Of a stretch of DNA of 64,000 nucleotides, positions 10,549 through 21,480 are shown one piece after another. Position numbers and translations under genes: made by a program. The number at the start of each line of letters is the position of its first letter. Position 1 is the stretch's first letter. The notes under the pieces are model-generated. The model made no database searches and had not been told where the DNA came from. It saw only the letters and a program-made list of their open reading frames with translations. Origin of the DNA: Helianthus annuus (taxonomy: Eukaryota > Streptophyta > Magnoliopsida > Asterales > Asteraceae); NCBI RefSeq assembly GCF_002127325.2, contig NC_035437.2, forward strand, positions 109,210,321-109,274,320, read 5' to 3'.

Positions 10549-11048
10549 CTGACAAATAAGTGAAATCACATACTATAGAAACAAACAAACAAACAGTATC
10601 TCAAAAAAATATAAAAGATACTCAGCTAAAGTCTCCACATATGAAGGATCAATAATCAACTAATATTCATGTTTGTTTCATTGTGCCTAATCCTATAACA
10701 TAAAAAACAAACAGTAACTAACCCTAAATTACACAAAATAGAAAATACATAACCATGTAACTTTAGTTACACAAACCTAAATTACAAAAAACACTTTCAA
10801 AACATAAAGAATATTCGTATTTGTTTCATTATTCCTGAACCGTATGCGTCAAAAGGCGCCTATACGGTTCCGAAGGGATACAATTTGACCAAAACAAACA
10901 AACAAACAGTAAACAATAATCATCTATGAAGGATCATAAACAAACCAAACAAATATTCATCTTTGGTTCTTTATATCTAACCCTAGTAAATCAAAGATCC
11001 AAAAAACAAACAAAAAACCATCTTTCTTTCTTTAAAGAAAGAAACAAA
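10549..11048 (-). repeat. RPA-like intron 1 (left part) with tandem repeats
   Basis: This intron holds diverged tandem units of roughly 130-150 bp with the recurring words AAACAAACAAACAGT, AATATTCATCTTTGTTTC and TATCTAACCCTAAAT. The array resumes at 31505 beyond the Gypsy insertion. An imperfect hairpin with GAACCGTAT arms lies at about 10837-10870. The Gypsy element entered at ACAAA (11044-11048). Confidence 0.7.
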
Positions 11049-11766
11049 TGTTAGGGGAGGATTTTCTAACAATTAGTGATCCTTATTTGCTATCCTAATA
11101 GTGATCCTTACTTCTGTGACAGATAGTGATCCTCAGAAGAGCTTCAGGATCAGGATCATGGATCACCCTAAGGATCCTCATACTAACGATTGGCTGTTTG
11201 TATTTCGTGTTGTTTTGCAGGAGTATTGAGCTTGACTTGGTCTTGGCAACGTTACTATGGAATATTCCATGGGTATTTCGCACACATTTGAATAGAAATG
11301 GACGTTGTGGAGAACGTGGGAGCATGGCACAAAAGTCGGACACTTAGTTAGCTTAGTTAGCTTTCATTTTTAAAGGGGTGACGAGCTAAAATTAGAACAC
11401 TTAGCCATTTTCATTTACACACACACACTCTCGAGCAATCGCAGTCTCAAAGCTTTCACTAAACACTTAACAATTCTCACACTTTCACACGAATAACCAT
11501 AGTGATCCTTGTACTTAGCTCGTCACTATCCGAAGTTGTAAACTTTTATTGATTTATTTGAGCTTGGTGATTGGTAGTTTCCATCACCCGAGGTTTTTTA
11601 TGCCGGAGATCATTCATTGATCAAGGGCTTTTTCCTCGTATAAATCCTTGTGTTGTTTATGCAATTTACATTGAAGTGATCCTTACTATTGTTCTTCATT
11701 TCAAGCATCATTCCCCGTAACTAAGAGTTTGGTTGCATTATCCTCGTTAGATTTTTAACCAAAACA
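11049..11766 (+). repeat. 5' LTR of Tat-type Gypsy
   Basis: 718 bp, starting TGTTAGGGGAGG and ending AACCAAAACA just before the PBS. It contains at least eight GATCC-type words (AGTGATCCTT, AAGGATCCTC). It is nearly identical to 30787-31504. Confidence 0.92.
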
Positions 11767-11769
11767 GTT

Positions 11770-11787
11770 TGGCGCCCACCGTGGGGC
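11770..11787 (+). promoter_or_regulatory. Primer binding site of Tat-type Gypsy
   Basis: TGGCGCCCACCGTGGGGC begins three bases after the LTR. It is the usual TGGCGCC-type site of plant non-chromoviral Gypsy elements. I do not assert which tRNA primes it. Confidence 0.8.
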
Positions 11788-11854
11788 AATTGGTGCTTCA
11801 TTTCTAAGAAAGTATTTCTGTTGGTGATCATTCCGGTTCATTGCATACGAATAT

Positions 11855-12298
11855 ATGGCTTCGTCATTGAAGAATACCTCTACCACAATGTCTGCGGTCA
11901 ATTCGTCTCAGGGCATTCCACCTTTACCTCCACCACCTGCTGGATCTCAGAAAAATGCTGAGAAGAAACCAACTCCCATTTTCTCTAAACCTCCAACTTC
12001 TTCTGCTCCTTACACTCCCACTACTAGTGACATGTTTACTTTGATTTTGCAGATGAAGGAACATATACAGCAACAGGATAAGACCAATGACAGGATCCTC
12101 AAAGAAATCGGAGATCTCAAGAAACAAAAGAAAGCGGCAGAGGATCATTCCCCTCTGGTGCCCAGATCTTTGAATTTTGACACTCCGGTGATTACTTCTC
12201 AGCCAACAGAGGTTCCAGATGTTCAATATGTGGGTGGACCAAAAGGAGTGCACTACGGTTCAGCAATAGTGACTCAGGAATCAGGTTCATATTTCTAG
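11855..12298 (+). CDS. gag: Gypsy gag, N-terminal Pro/Ser-rich part
   Basis: This ATG-initiated frame is 88 bases after the LTR and encodes 147 residues. It is rich in Pro, Ser and Thr (PPLPPPPAGS near residue 25) and has an acidic/basic helix around residues 70-95 (MKEHIQQQDKTNDRILKEIGDLKKQ), likely a coiled coil. The frame ends at TAG 12296-12298. The protein appears to have continued through 12299-12468 into the gag core at 12469, which lies in another frame, so the gag N-terminus is broken by at least a stop and a frameshift. Confidence 0.65.
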   Translation: MASSLKNTSTTMSAVNSSQGIPPLPPPPAGSQKNAEKKPTPIFSKPPTSSAPYTPTTSDMFTLILQMKEHIQQQDKTNDRILKEIGDLKKQKKAAEDHSPLVPRSLNFDTPVITSQPTEVPDVQYVGGPKGVHYGSAIVTQESGSYF

Positions 12299-12468
12299 CC
12301 AGCAGGATCCTACCCTCAGCATATGGGATCCTTCATGAATTCAGGAGCCTACTCAGGAGCGCAGCAGGTTCAAGGATCCTCCTTTGTTCCAGAATCATCC
12401 CAGGTTTAAGGATCCTCCTTTGTTCCAGGATCATCCCAGGATCATCCCAGTTTCAGGGACCCTTCCAG
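12299..12468 (+). repeat. Disrupted gag linker with short tandem repeats
   Basis: A unit of about 36 bp containing GGATCCTCCTTTGTTCCAG and ATCATCCCAG is repeated in tandem (about 12374-12450). In-frame stops occur in it. Repeat-length change here probably caused the frame break between the two gag parts. Confidence 0.6.
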
Positions 12469-14412
12469 ATGCCAGGATCCTTGAGGAGTTTGCAAACAGG
12501 AAGTTCAGATGTCCATCAGGGAGATTTTATTCCGATGCAGACCATTGCTTCCACTGGTCCCTCCATAATTCCAGAGTCCCAGCAATATGGATTTACATCC
12601 ACTGCTCCTACTTTAAACCCGATGGGAGGTAACACTTTTAGTAATTCTCTTACAACTAACCATGGATTCATGCAGGATATAGGTATCAACCATGTCATGG
12701 CCAGAGAGTTGCAAAAACTGAAGGATATGATATCAAGTGTTCCAGGAGTGGTCAAACCCATCCCGGAGATTGCAGATGGAAGCCACGGGATATCTCGTTT
12801 TGCACCACCAATTTGTGATGCTGAGATACCCAAAAGATTCCATGTTCCAACTATGAAGTTGTATGATGGTTCGACGGATCCTGAGGAACACATATCACAA
12901 TACAGGGAAAGGATGGAGATCAATCCAATTCCAGAAAGGTTAAAGGAAGCATGCCTATGCAAGGGATTTGGATCCACTCTTACTGGATCGGCTCTCAAAT
13001 GGCTGCTAAGTCTTCCCCCTTACTCTATTACCTCATTTGCTAATCTAGTTAACTTATTCAATAATCAGTTTTCTTGTAGTAGAAAATTTGAACGGTTAAC
13101 TAGTGATCTATATAGGATAACCCAGGGTCATAATGAATCACTAAGGGATTACATAACCAAATTTAGTAAAGAATCCTTAGACATTCCCAACTTGGATATA
13201 GCCACGGCCGTTGAGGCCTTCAAAATGGGATTGCTTAGGGATTCATTGTTCTATGATGATCTTGTTATGACACCATGCAGGAACCTAGATGAGGTAAGAA
13301 CCCGGGCACTCAGGTTCATCCGGATAGAGGATGACAAAAGGATCCAGGAGAGATTAGCAGGATCCTCAAAACAAGAAAAGCAAGGATCCTCATTCAAGAA
13401 CAGCAAATTCAAATCCTATAACAGATCCGATAACCAGAACGTGCATGCTGTTGATCAAGAAGATGATGATGAGGATTATCCTCCAATTTCTGAATATTGT
13501 TTTTCTGTTGATAACAATGAACTAATCCTTGCGATGCAGAATCTAGGAGATAAAGCCAGATGGCCTAGAAAAAATGACAGACCGGCTGCAACCAAAGACA
13601 AATCAAAGTGGTGTGCATACCATGAGGATTTTGGGCATTTAACAGAGGAATGCATTGCATTGAGAAAGGAAATTGGATACTTATTGAGCAAGGGGCATTT
13701 AAAAGAATTGCTGGGTAGGAAAAAGTCAAGGACTCAGGATCCTGAAAGGATCCCTGAGAAAGCTCCAGCCCCTCCGGCAGATGCACAAGTGATAAACTTT
13801 ATTTCTGGAGGATCAGACATCTGTGGTACATCCTTCTCAGCAGCTAAAAGGCATGCAAAGGAAGCTAAAATGGATAATGGAGAAAGACGTGTTCGAACAT
13901 CAAGTGTCTCTGAAGGAAAAGTCATAACCTTTGATGAAGATGATCGTGTAGACATCCAGGATCCTCATCACGATGGTTTAGTCATTACTCTTTTTATTTC
14001 TAACCATTTTGTCCGCAGGATCCTTATTGATGGAGGAAGCTCAGTGAACATTATCCAACTGGATGTTCTAAAGAAAATGGGTATCCCTGAATCAGATATC
14101 GTACCAAGATCCTCCGTGCTCGTGGGATTTAGTGGCGAAACCAAGAACACCCTGGGGGACATTAAACTCCCAATTTATGTTGAAGGATTACATAATTATC
14201 AAAAATTTTGTGTTATTGACTGTTTATCTTGTTGTAATGTTATCCTTGGCAGGCCCTGGATACACGATATGAAGGCAGTCCCATCTACCTACCATCAATG
14301 TGTGAAGCTCCCTAGTCCTTGGGGAATAGTCAAGATTGATAGTGATCAGCAGGAGGCTAAGGATTGCTACACTTCATCAATGAAACCAGCCTCGAAATCG
14401 AGGGAGCAATAG
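12469..14412 (+). CDS. gag-pro: Gypsy gag core and aspartic protease
   Basis: A 647-residue frame. The Retrotrans_gag core spans about residues 120-285 (ALKWLLSLPPYSITSFANL near 174, then the EAFKMGLLRDSL segment). A variant zinc finger C-X2-H-x4-GH-x4-C (CAYHEDFGHLTEEC) is near 382. The retropepsin-like active site LIDGGSSVNII is near 520; the GGSS form is usual in Tat-type elements. LGRPWIHDM near 590 is the second protease signature. The frame closes at TAG 14410-14412, but the pol reading continues in the same frame after it, so this stop is likely a CAG-to-TAG substitution or a read-through point. Confidence 0.85.
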   Translation: MPGSLRSLQTGSSDVHQGDFIPMQTIASTGPSIIPESQQYGFTSTAPTLNPMGGNTFSNSLTTNHGFMQDIGINHVMARELQKLKDMISSVPGVVKPIPEIADGSHGISRFAPPICDAEIPKRFHVPTMKLYDGSTDPEEHISQYRERMEINPIPERLKEACLCKGFGSTLTGSALKWLLSLPPYSITSFANLVNLFNNQFSCSRKFERLTSDLYRITQGHNESLRDYITKFSKESLDIPNLDIATAVEAFKMGLLRDSLFYDDLVMTPCRNLDEVRTRALRFIRIEDDKRIQERLAGSSKQEKQGSSFKNSKFKSYNRSDNQNVHAVDQEDDDEDYPPISEYCFSVDNNELILAMQNLGDKARWPRKNDRPAATKDKSKWCAYHEDFGHLTEECIALRKEIGYLLSKGHLKELLGRKKSRTQDPERIPEKAPAPPADAQVINFISGGSDICGTSFSAAKRHAKEAKMDNGERRVRTSSVSEGKVITFDEDDRVDIQDPHHDGLVITLFISNHFVRRILIDGGSSVNIIQLDVLKKMGIPESDIVPRSSVLVGFSGETKNTLGDIKLPIYVEGLHNYQKFCVIDCLSCCNVILGRPWIHDMKAVPSTYHQCVKLPSPWGIVKIDSDQQEAKDCYTSSMKPASKSREQ

Positions 14413-14439
14413 CAATCAAAGTATCCTCCAAGGGATGTC

Positions 14440-15249
14440 TTGGAGGCAAGAGAGCAGGATGTGGTAGAAATCCTCATGGATCCTGATGATCCCGAATCCA
14501 AAATCTATATTGGATCAGGGATCCTTGGTAAAATGAAAGAAGATCTTGTATCCTTTCTCAAAAGAAGAAGGACTACTTTTGCATGGAAGCATGAGGATAT
14601 GACAGGTATATCTAAGGATATTATCACTCATAAACTTGGCATTGACAGGTCATTCAAACCAGTCCATCAAAAAAGGAGGAAGTTTGCACCAGAAAGAAAT
14701 GCCATTATCCAGGAAGAGGTAGAGAAATTGCTCCGGGCAGGTATGATTAGAGAGGTCAAGTATCCAAGATGGTTGGCCAATGTGGTTGTTGTTCAAAAGA
14801 AAAATGGAAAGTGGAGGGTATGTGTCGATTTCACTGATTTAAATAAGGCATGTCCCAAGGATCCTTTCCCATTACCCCACATTGACTCCATGGTGGATGC
14901 AACGGCGGGTCATGAACTGTTGACTTTTATGGATGCTTCATCTGAATTCCAGCAAATTCAGATGGAACCATCTGATCAAGAGGATACGGCTTTTATGACT
15001 CCAACCGGTATATATTGTTATATTGCTATGCCATTTGGATTAAGGAATGCAGGTGCAACATATCAAAGGCTGGTGAATATGATGTTCAAGGATCAGATTG
15101 GACAAACTATGGAGGTTTACATAGATGATATGGTGGTAAAGTCCATAAAAGCTGAGGATCACCTAAGAGACTTGGAGGAAGCATTTGATATCCTTGACAG
15201 ATATAACATGAAACTTAATCCTTCAAAGTCCCACTTTGGTGTTAAAGCA
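14440..15249 (+). pseudogene. pol: Gypsy reverse transcriptase, 5' part
   Basis: This first part of the RT lies in the same frame as gag-pro, separated only by the TAG at 14410. Landmarks are HKLGIDRSFKPVHQKRRKFAPER near residue 66, the catalytic Asp in LLTFMDASSEFQQIQM near 165, MPFGLRNAGATYQRL near 195 and the active box YIDDM near 228. The coding sequence is cut at 15249 by the Sirevirus insertion, whose target duplication AAGCA is 15245-15249. The reading phase before the insertion and after 25252 match. Confidence 0.88.
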
Positions 15250-15714
15250 TGTAAGTCCCCGTAACGCGTGCGGATCGTAACAGAATCGTCGATCCAACCT
15301 AGAGTGCGGAATCCCCTAGATTAGATTTCACAGAAAACTAGTAGAACACGAATCACTTCAAACCCGATCTTTATTGATTATCATCGTAACGATTACAATC
15401 AATCAAGATCCTAATTCGTCCAAGCCTTTCTCTTTCACGAATTCTCTCCAAGTGATAAAGGTGATTAGATCATTAACCTAAACCCTAATGCTAAGCTTTG
15501 TTTATATAGGACAAAGCTTTGCATGTGGGCTAGGTCATGGGCAAGGCCCATTTCGCAAACCCTCCCCCATATGTGGGTTTGGTTTGGCCCAATCACTCTT
15601 ACTTCACTATTACAAACTATTACAAAGCTAAACCCGCTAACTGTTTATCGTTTTACTAATTACAAGATATCCAAAGACCAAATCTAAGCTGTTGTCACAA
15701 AACATGCACAAACA
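15250..15714 (-). repeat. 3' LTR of Sirevirus-like element
   Basis: 465 bp; in plus-strand reading it starts TGTAAGTCCCCG and ends CATGCACAAACA. The TATA box (minus-strand TATATAAA) is at about 15500-15508, in the loop of a perfect 9-bp inverted repeat (15493-15501 with 15511-15519). TGGGCC-type words lie near 15540-15600. Confidence 0.93.
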
Positions 15715-17604
15715 AACTCCCCCTTGACAATAGCTTGCAAAGGTAACTTCAGTCTTCAGAATCTTCAAGTCTTTTGGTCTTTGGATAGCTTCAGCTTTAA
15801 CAGCTTTTGTCAGCAACAGACTCCCCCTAAGCTGATGCATCCAATCACCAAATCTTCAAAACATTTGCGCTTGAGTAAACTCCTGTTCAGCATTTGAATA
15901 GCAATCTTCAACTCTTCAACTTTGTCTGCAATGTAGAAATGAGGTTCTACCATGCATCCAAGCAAACTATCATCTTCACAGCAACTTTTCAGCAACATAC
16001 AGCTTCAATCTGTATACTATGAAACATACATCTCGAGAAACCATAAGAATTTTTCAACAAAAGTTAAACAAATTATTATTATTCAAGAGATTTGTTAAAC
16101 TGTGTTACAGATTAAGCATTTTCCATTCAGTACCAACACGCACAAATTTCAAACAAAACACCCTATAACCTGCTGATTTGAAAATTTTTGAACTCACTTA
16201 CTAACACCGTCTCCCCCTATCAGTAACAACTCCTCCAAGAATAACAGTTTTCCGTACATTAAGAATATTTAACAGAAAACGACACTATTTTTGTATTATC
16301 TAAAAGCAAATAAATAACAAGAAACAGAAAACACTCTATTTTTGTGAGAATCACTGGTAAGAAGATCATATCAGCACAAGCAAACTGTTTCACACAATCA
16401 GATAATTCTTTATATAATTTCTCGTGAAAAACAGTTCAAGACGATTACCAGTATGTTTGTCCTTTTTAAACAAAATGCATGAACATTTCAAGTACCATTA
16501 CCGTATGATACGTTAAGATAATACTATTTTCTGAAATACTAGCGTGTCCCACGTCATGATGTACCCCCGCGATCAAGGTATGCACAAAGATTCATCGTAG
16601 TAGGTGAGTATACTGAATTCATCCTTTAAGATATCCTTACTGTGTCTAGGTCTGCATATAATCTGTGTTATCATGTTTTGATTGCTTAACTATGAACACC
16701 CAATTAAATACTAATCAAATCCTGGAAATATAAACAGCACACTCTATCATGCAAGTATCTTCCCTACCACATATTTCACAAGTCCAATCCAGATTTCTGA
16801 AATCTTAACTGGGAATAGGTTGAGAAGAGAACCGAATAGATCTTTAGTAGAGATGGTATAATATAAAGATCAAATGAGTTTTACTCAGTTTGATATAGGT
16901 TTCTTGGGTTTCTTTTGGGCACTTGAGGGCCTCTTTTGGGTGTATTAGATCTATAGCGCGACAACGTACAGCTAGGTCAGCATGTATCTGGATGCAGCAG
17001 AAGCTGTCGTTGCCTAGCACCTCCAGGTCAGCATATATCTGGATGCAGCAGAGGAGGTACACGACTTTTTTCAGAGAAGATTTCAGAATCAGATCAAAAT
17101 TGTGTGTATCGGGAAATATACAGACATTCAAATAGAAATGAACTAATTCCAAGTGACTTTCTTTCCTGGGGTCATGTACAATTTTAGTTCTGAACAGACA
17201 GACATCCAAGATATCCCAGATGAAATAACAGTATAAAGACCCAAAACTTCAGATTTTGGCAGTCTGTCAACGCAAGAATTAAGGTCATTAAACCATACAC
17301 CACTGATGTGTTCCCCACTCATACTCAGTGCTTTTAGGTTTATATCACTTTGGTAAGTTGATTATTTCATGCTTTTGCCTACTGGTACATCATATGATGA
17401 AGCTGCTATCACACTTAAGCAATATTAGGTTCAATTTTAGTGTGACAGTCTAACTTGCTGATGTACTATCATTTCTCCTTTTTCACACAGTGAAAACTCA
17501 TTTTTGATTTTCCATTTTTTTATGTTTTTGATTTTCAATGTTTTTGTATTTTTTGATTTTTGAAAAAGCAGTAAACTATTTACAAAATTCTTATGAAAAA
17601 CCAG
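15715..17604 (-). other. Sirevirus 3' spacer with multiple polypurine tracts
   Basis: No convincing protein is encoded between the end of RNase H and the 3' LTR. Three tracts read as AGGGGGAGT-type purine runs on the minus strand: at about 15714-15724 next to the LTR, 15822-15832 and 16211-16221. Near 16976-17050 a segment of about 26 bp containing CAGCATATATCTGGATGCAG occurs twice. Unlike the element at the right edge of the window, no extra ORF remains here. Confidence 0.7.
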
Positions 17605-19746
17605 TTATTCAGGATTCCTCATCCCGTTGAGTTCGACTAAGTGTTCAAAGCGAGCTCGATCAAAAGCTTTAGTGTAAAGATCAGCAAGGTTATCTTCTGT
17701 GTCGACTCGATGTAATTCAATTAGTCGTTTTTCAGCACAATCCCGTATAAAGTGATGACGTATGTCAATATGTTTAGTTCTACTGTGCTTTACGGGATTG
17801 TTTGTGATTGATATAGTGGCATTATTATCTATCATAATAGGAGTACGAGTGAAATCCAAACCGTAATCGCGCATCTGCTGTTGAATCCAGAGAACCTGAG
17901 AGCAACAGCTACCCGCAGCAATATATTCAGCTTCACACGTAGAGGTAGACACACAGGATTGCTTCTTGCATTGCCAAGACACGATCCTGCCTCCTAAGAA
18001 CTGACAACCACCTGTTGTAGACTTTCTGTTTGATTTGCATCCTCCAATGTCTGAATCAGTGTAAGCAACGAACCTCAGATCACTATTAGTTGGATACCAC
18101 AACCCGAGTTTAGGTTTCCCCTTCAAGTAACGAAGAATACGCTTCACTGCTTTCATATGTGACTCTTTCGGATTCGCCTGATATCTGGCACACAAGCATA
18201 CGGCAAACATGATGTCAGGTCTTGAAGCAGTCAAGTACATTAGAGAACCAATCATCGCCCTGTAATGAGTAGGATCAACATCTTCAGTGCTTTCATGATC
18301 GGGGCCGAGATTGTGGTTTTCACAAATGGGTGTGTTGCAAGTAGTGCAATCATTCATTTTGAACCGATCCAAAATGTCATACACATACTTCGTTTGATGA
18401 ATAAACATCCCATCCTCCTTCTGTTCAACTTGTAATCCCAGAAAGTAAGACAGCTCACCCATAGCACTCATTTCAAACTTGCTCTTCATCACCTGTTCAA
18501 ATTCCTTACACATGTTCTCATCAGATGACCCAAAGATGATGTCATCTACGTATACCTGTACCAGTAGAAAATCTTCCTTCTTCCTCTTAATGAACAGTGT
18601 ACTGTCAATCTGACCTCTTTCAAAACCATTCTTGAGCAGATGTGTAGACAGTGTCTCGTACCACGCCCTGGGAGCTTGATGTAACCCATACAAAGCCTTA
18701 TCAAGTTTGTACACTCGATCTGGATAGTCTGGATCAACGAACCCTTCTGGTTGTGAGACATACACCAGTTCTTGGACTTTTCCGTAAAGAAATGCACTCT
18801 TCATGTCAAGTTGGTAAACTTTGAAGCCCTTGAATGAAGCGAAAGCCAGAAACAAACGAATTGCCTCCAACTTTGCCACTGGTGCAAACACTTCATTGTA
18901 ATCAATCCCTTCTTGCTGATTGAACCCTTTCACAACTAACCGAGCCTTGTTGCGCGTGACAATCCCTCTTTCATCCTTCTTGCACCTAAATACCCATTTA
19001 GTGCCAATTTCTCTTTCACCTTTAGGAAGGTCCACTAACTCCCAAACCTTCAACTTCGCAAACTGGGCCAATTCCTCTTGCATAGCTTCAACCCATGAAT
19101 TGTCTTTTAGAGCCATATGAATGTTCTTCGGCTCCTCTTGGGAAATAAAGCAACTATACAAGCACTCATTCACTATCCCAGTCTTCTCAATCGAAACAAG
19201 TAACCCAGAATTCGCTGCAGTGCTTCTTCTAGTCTGAACACCTGCAGTAGGATCTCCAAGAATCATGTCAACCGGATGATCTCTATTTGCTCGTGTAGTA
19301 GCAACAGCATCGACTTCCAGATTATCACCCAGGTTTGATTCAACCTCTCCCTGAATATTCTGATTTGCAAATGGATTAATGAAGTCCTCCCCCTGATTGG
19401 GTTCAGGTTCACTATCACTTGAATCAGAATCAGCAGCACCATGGGAAGTTTCCGGAGCATCTGACATATCAACATTCGATCTAGGCATGAACTCGCCTTC
19501 ATCGTCTTCACCAATCACTGTTTGAATCAGCTGAGAATCATCTGCATCAGAAACCTCAGGAATATTAAATGATTTAAAAACACTTTCATAATCATATAAT
19601 ATAGCAGGACCACTCGTTGATTGTTGAGGTTTGTAGGAAGTAATTTCCACATTGAAAACAACCTCAATTTTACCAGTTTTTAGATTAAAAACCCTTTTAT
19701 TCGGTGTGCCAGGCACATAGCCTAGAAAGTAGCCTTCGTCTGCCAC
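17605..19746 (-). CDS. pol: Copia reverse transcriptase and RNase H
   Basis: A 713-residue frame continuing the integrase polyprotein after one in-frame TAA. An integrase C-terminal acidic linker (residues 60-175, Asp/Glu/Ser-rich) precedes the RVT_2 domain: NKARLVVKGFNQQEG near 265, catalytic Asp 314 in YQLDMKSAFLYG and YVDD at 399-402. RNase H follows with Asp 564 (YTDSD), Glu 606 (STCEAEY) and Asp 640 (MIDNN), then the LADLYTKAFD signature near 690. The domain set is complete and no catalytic residue is missing. The GTG-like first codon is just where the frame reopens. Confidence 0.92.
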   Translation of the reverse strand: MADEGYFLGYVPGTPNKRVFNLKTGKIEVVFNVEITSYKPQQSTSGPAILYDYESVFKSFNIPEVSDADDSQLIQTVIGEDDEGEFMPRSNVDMSDAPETSHGAADSDSSDSEPEPNQGEDFINPFANQNIQGEVESNLGDNLEVDAVATTRANRDHPVDMILGDPTAGVQTRRSTAANSGLLVSIEKTGIVNECLYSCFISQEEPKNIHMALKDNSWVEAMQEELAQFAKLKVWELVDLPKGEREIGTKWVFRCKKDERGIVTRNKARLVVKGFNQQEGIDYNEVFAPVAKLEAIRLFLAFASFKGFKVYQLDMKSAFLYGKVQELVYVSQPEGFVDPDYPDRVYKLDKALYGLHQAPRAWYETLSTHLLKNGFERGQIDSTLFIKRKKEDFLLVQVYVDDIIFGSSDENMCKEFEQVMKSKFEMSAMGELSYFLGLQVEQKEDGMFIHQTKYVYDILDRFKMNDCTTCNTPICENHNLGPDHESTEDVDPTHYRAMIGSLMYLTASRPDIMFAVCLCARYQANPKESHMKAVKRILRYLKGKPKLGLWYPTNSDLRFVAYTDSDIGGCKSNRKSTTGGCQFLGGRIVSWQCKKQSCVSTSTCEAEYIAAGSCCSQVLWIQQQMRDYGLDFTRTPIMIDNNATISITNNPVKHSRTKHIDIRHHFIRDCAEKRLIELHRVDTEDNLADLYTKAFDRARFEHLVELNGMRNPE

Positions 19747-19761
19747 CTCACCGAATTTTTG

Positions 19762-20934
19762 TTAATCTTTGTTTCGCACAATGGTGCAGGGTAATCCAAA
19801 TGGTTTAAAGCCTGTTAAGTTTGGTTTTTCGTTAAACATCAACTCATGACAAGTTTTGTTAAAACGTTTAACGGTTAAAACTTTGTTTAGGACGTAGCAC
19901 GCTGTATTCACAGCTTCTCCCCAGAAAAGAACTGGTAGCTTTGAATCTGAAAGCATCGTCCTAACGGCTTCAATCAACGTCCTGTTTTTCCTCTCAGCGA
20001 CTCCATTTTGTTGAGGAGTATAAGGAGCAGAGTATTGATGTTCTATTCCCTTTCGAAGACAGTAGAGATCCAGAATACGATTCTTGAACTCTGTGCCATT
20101 ATCACTCCTTATCCTCCTGATCCTTGCATCATGGACGTTTTCCAATTTTGTAAAAAGATCTATCAGCATCTCTGCTGTTTCATCCTTTGTACCTAAAAAG
20201 AAAACCCATGAATAACGTGAGTAATCATCAGTGACAACAAGACAGTAGTACTTTCCACCTATGCTCCTTACGTTCACTAGACCGAATAAATCCATGTGAA
20301 GTAATTCATAAGGGGCATTAATGGAATTTACTGTTTTAGACTTGTGAGGTTTCTTGTGTTGTTTTCCCTTTTGACATGGAAGACATTTATCTTCCACTTG
20401 AAACCTCAGCAATGGAACTCCTTTCACTAGCTCATTTTTAATAATGTAATTCATTTTGCGGTAGTGAATATGAGCCATGCGTCTGTGCCACAACATAGAT
20501 TCAGCTTCAGATGCTTTTAACAGTAAACACGCCACCGCAGCAGTTGGATCTTTGGCACCCATGTCCATGACATAAGTATCATTCTTCCTTGGTGCACGCA
20601 TCACTATCCAATCGTCCGGAATAACCAAACCCGGTTTCAACACCAACGCCTCAGTATTTGTAAAATGGACCGAGTGACCCTTGTCGCAGACTTGTGACAC
20701 GCTCATCAGATTGTGTTTCAGCTGCTCAACATAGTTCACTTTGTCCAATGTGATCTTCCCATTCGTCACTTTTCCTCTTCCAGTAATCCTACCACCTTTA
20801 GCACCAGCAAAATTAACATGTCCACCATCATATTCTTCAAATTCAGAAAACAACCTCGCATCCCCTGTCATGTGCCTGGAGCAGCCACTATCAACATACC
20901 ATAAGTTGATAATCCTCTTTAGCAGCTCCTGCAC
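19762..20934 (-). CDS. pol: Copia protease, pre-integrase and integrase
   Basis: A 390-residue frame. The aspartic protease active site DSGCSRHMTG is at residues 15-24 with little sequence before it. The GAG_pre-integrase zinc site uses His 150, His 155, Cys 184 and Cys 187. The integrase core has Asp 215 (HMDLFG), Asp 278 (RSDNGTEF) and Glu 314 (GVAERKN) with the DD35E spacing. The frame ends in TAA at 19762-19760, and the homologous protein continues in frame in the next feature, so the stop is a probable inactivating change. The upstream bases GTGTGTGCAG resemble a splice acceptor, which could join gag-frame and pol-frame reading. Confidence 0.9.
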   Translation of the reverse strand: MQELLKRIINLWYVDSGCSRHMTGDARLFSEFEEYDGGHVNFAGAKGGRITGRGKVTNGKITLDKVNYVEQLKHNLMSVSQVCDKGHSVHFTNTEALVLKPGLVIPDDWIVMRAPRKNDTYVMDMGAKDPTAAVACLLLKASEAESMLWHRRMAHIHYRKMNYIIKNELVKGVPLLRFQVEDKCLPCQKGKQHKKPHKSKTVNSINAPYELLHMDLFGLVNVRSIGGKYYCLVVTDDYSRYSWVFFLGTKDETAEMLIDLFTKLENVHDARIRRIRSDNGTEFKNRILDLYCLRKGIEHQYSAPYTPQQNGVAERKNRTLIEAVRTMLSDSKLPVLFWGEAVNTACYVLNKVLTVKRFNKTCHELMFNEKPNLTGFKPFGLPCTIVRNKD

Positions 20935-20948
20935 ACACCAACCAAAAA

Positions 20949-21480
20949 TTAGTTAGAGTGGGGGACCCAAGCCTTGATGGTCTTGGGTCGTCCAGATTCA
21001 TCAACTACAGGAACATCCATCCAATGTCCATCACTCCTGACTGGAGTCTTGGATCTTGGACCTGTTGATGGAAATGGGGTATGATTTCCATAAGGTCTCT
21101 GGTCCTGTGGGTTCCTATATGTGTTTGGACTATGTGACCTTTGAAATCTTGAGTTTTGATTCCAAGAAGCTTGATTGTTATAATTTCTAAAGCCATTGTT
21201 GTAAAAAGTTCGACCACCATTATTTTGGTATCGATTTTGATATTGACCTTGGCTTCTAAAATTATTTGAATTTTGGTTGTTCATTCTTGGTGAACTACTT
21301 CTAGGTCTCTCATATCTGCCTGATGTAGATTCAGGCTGAAATCTTGGTTGATTTCTTTGAAAACGAGGAACTTGAGGAGTTCCTTTTTCAGCCTTATCTA
21401 CACCACTAGCAACACCCTGTTGTTGCTTTGGAGCAGATTTCTTTGGAGAGTTAGACTCTCTTTCCTTTTTATCACCTTCT
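20949..21480 (-). pseudogene. gag: Gag C-terminal Asn/Gln-rich linker, shifted frame
   Basis: Downstream of the gag frame, similarity continues in a different frame from about 21480 to the stop at 20949. This linker is Asn/Gln/Arg-rich (MNNQNSNNFRSQGQYQNRY begins at 21284) and ends WMDVPVVDESGRPKTIKAWVPHSN, a segment that commonly precedes the protease in such elements. The frame difference implies a 1- or 2-base indel near 21480, or programmed frame change; I cannot tell which. Confidence 0.6.

Noticed and set aside
11095..11347. Overlapping frames on both strands, repeated at 30833-31085
   Set aside because: They are within the paired Gypsy LTRs and repeat for that reason.
16844..17209. 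121-residue minus-strand frame in the Sirevirus spacer
   Set aside because: Includes the duplicated CAGCATATATCTGGATGCAG segment and has no homology I recognise; not supported as a gene.
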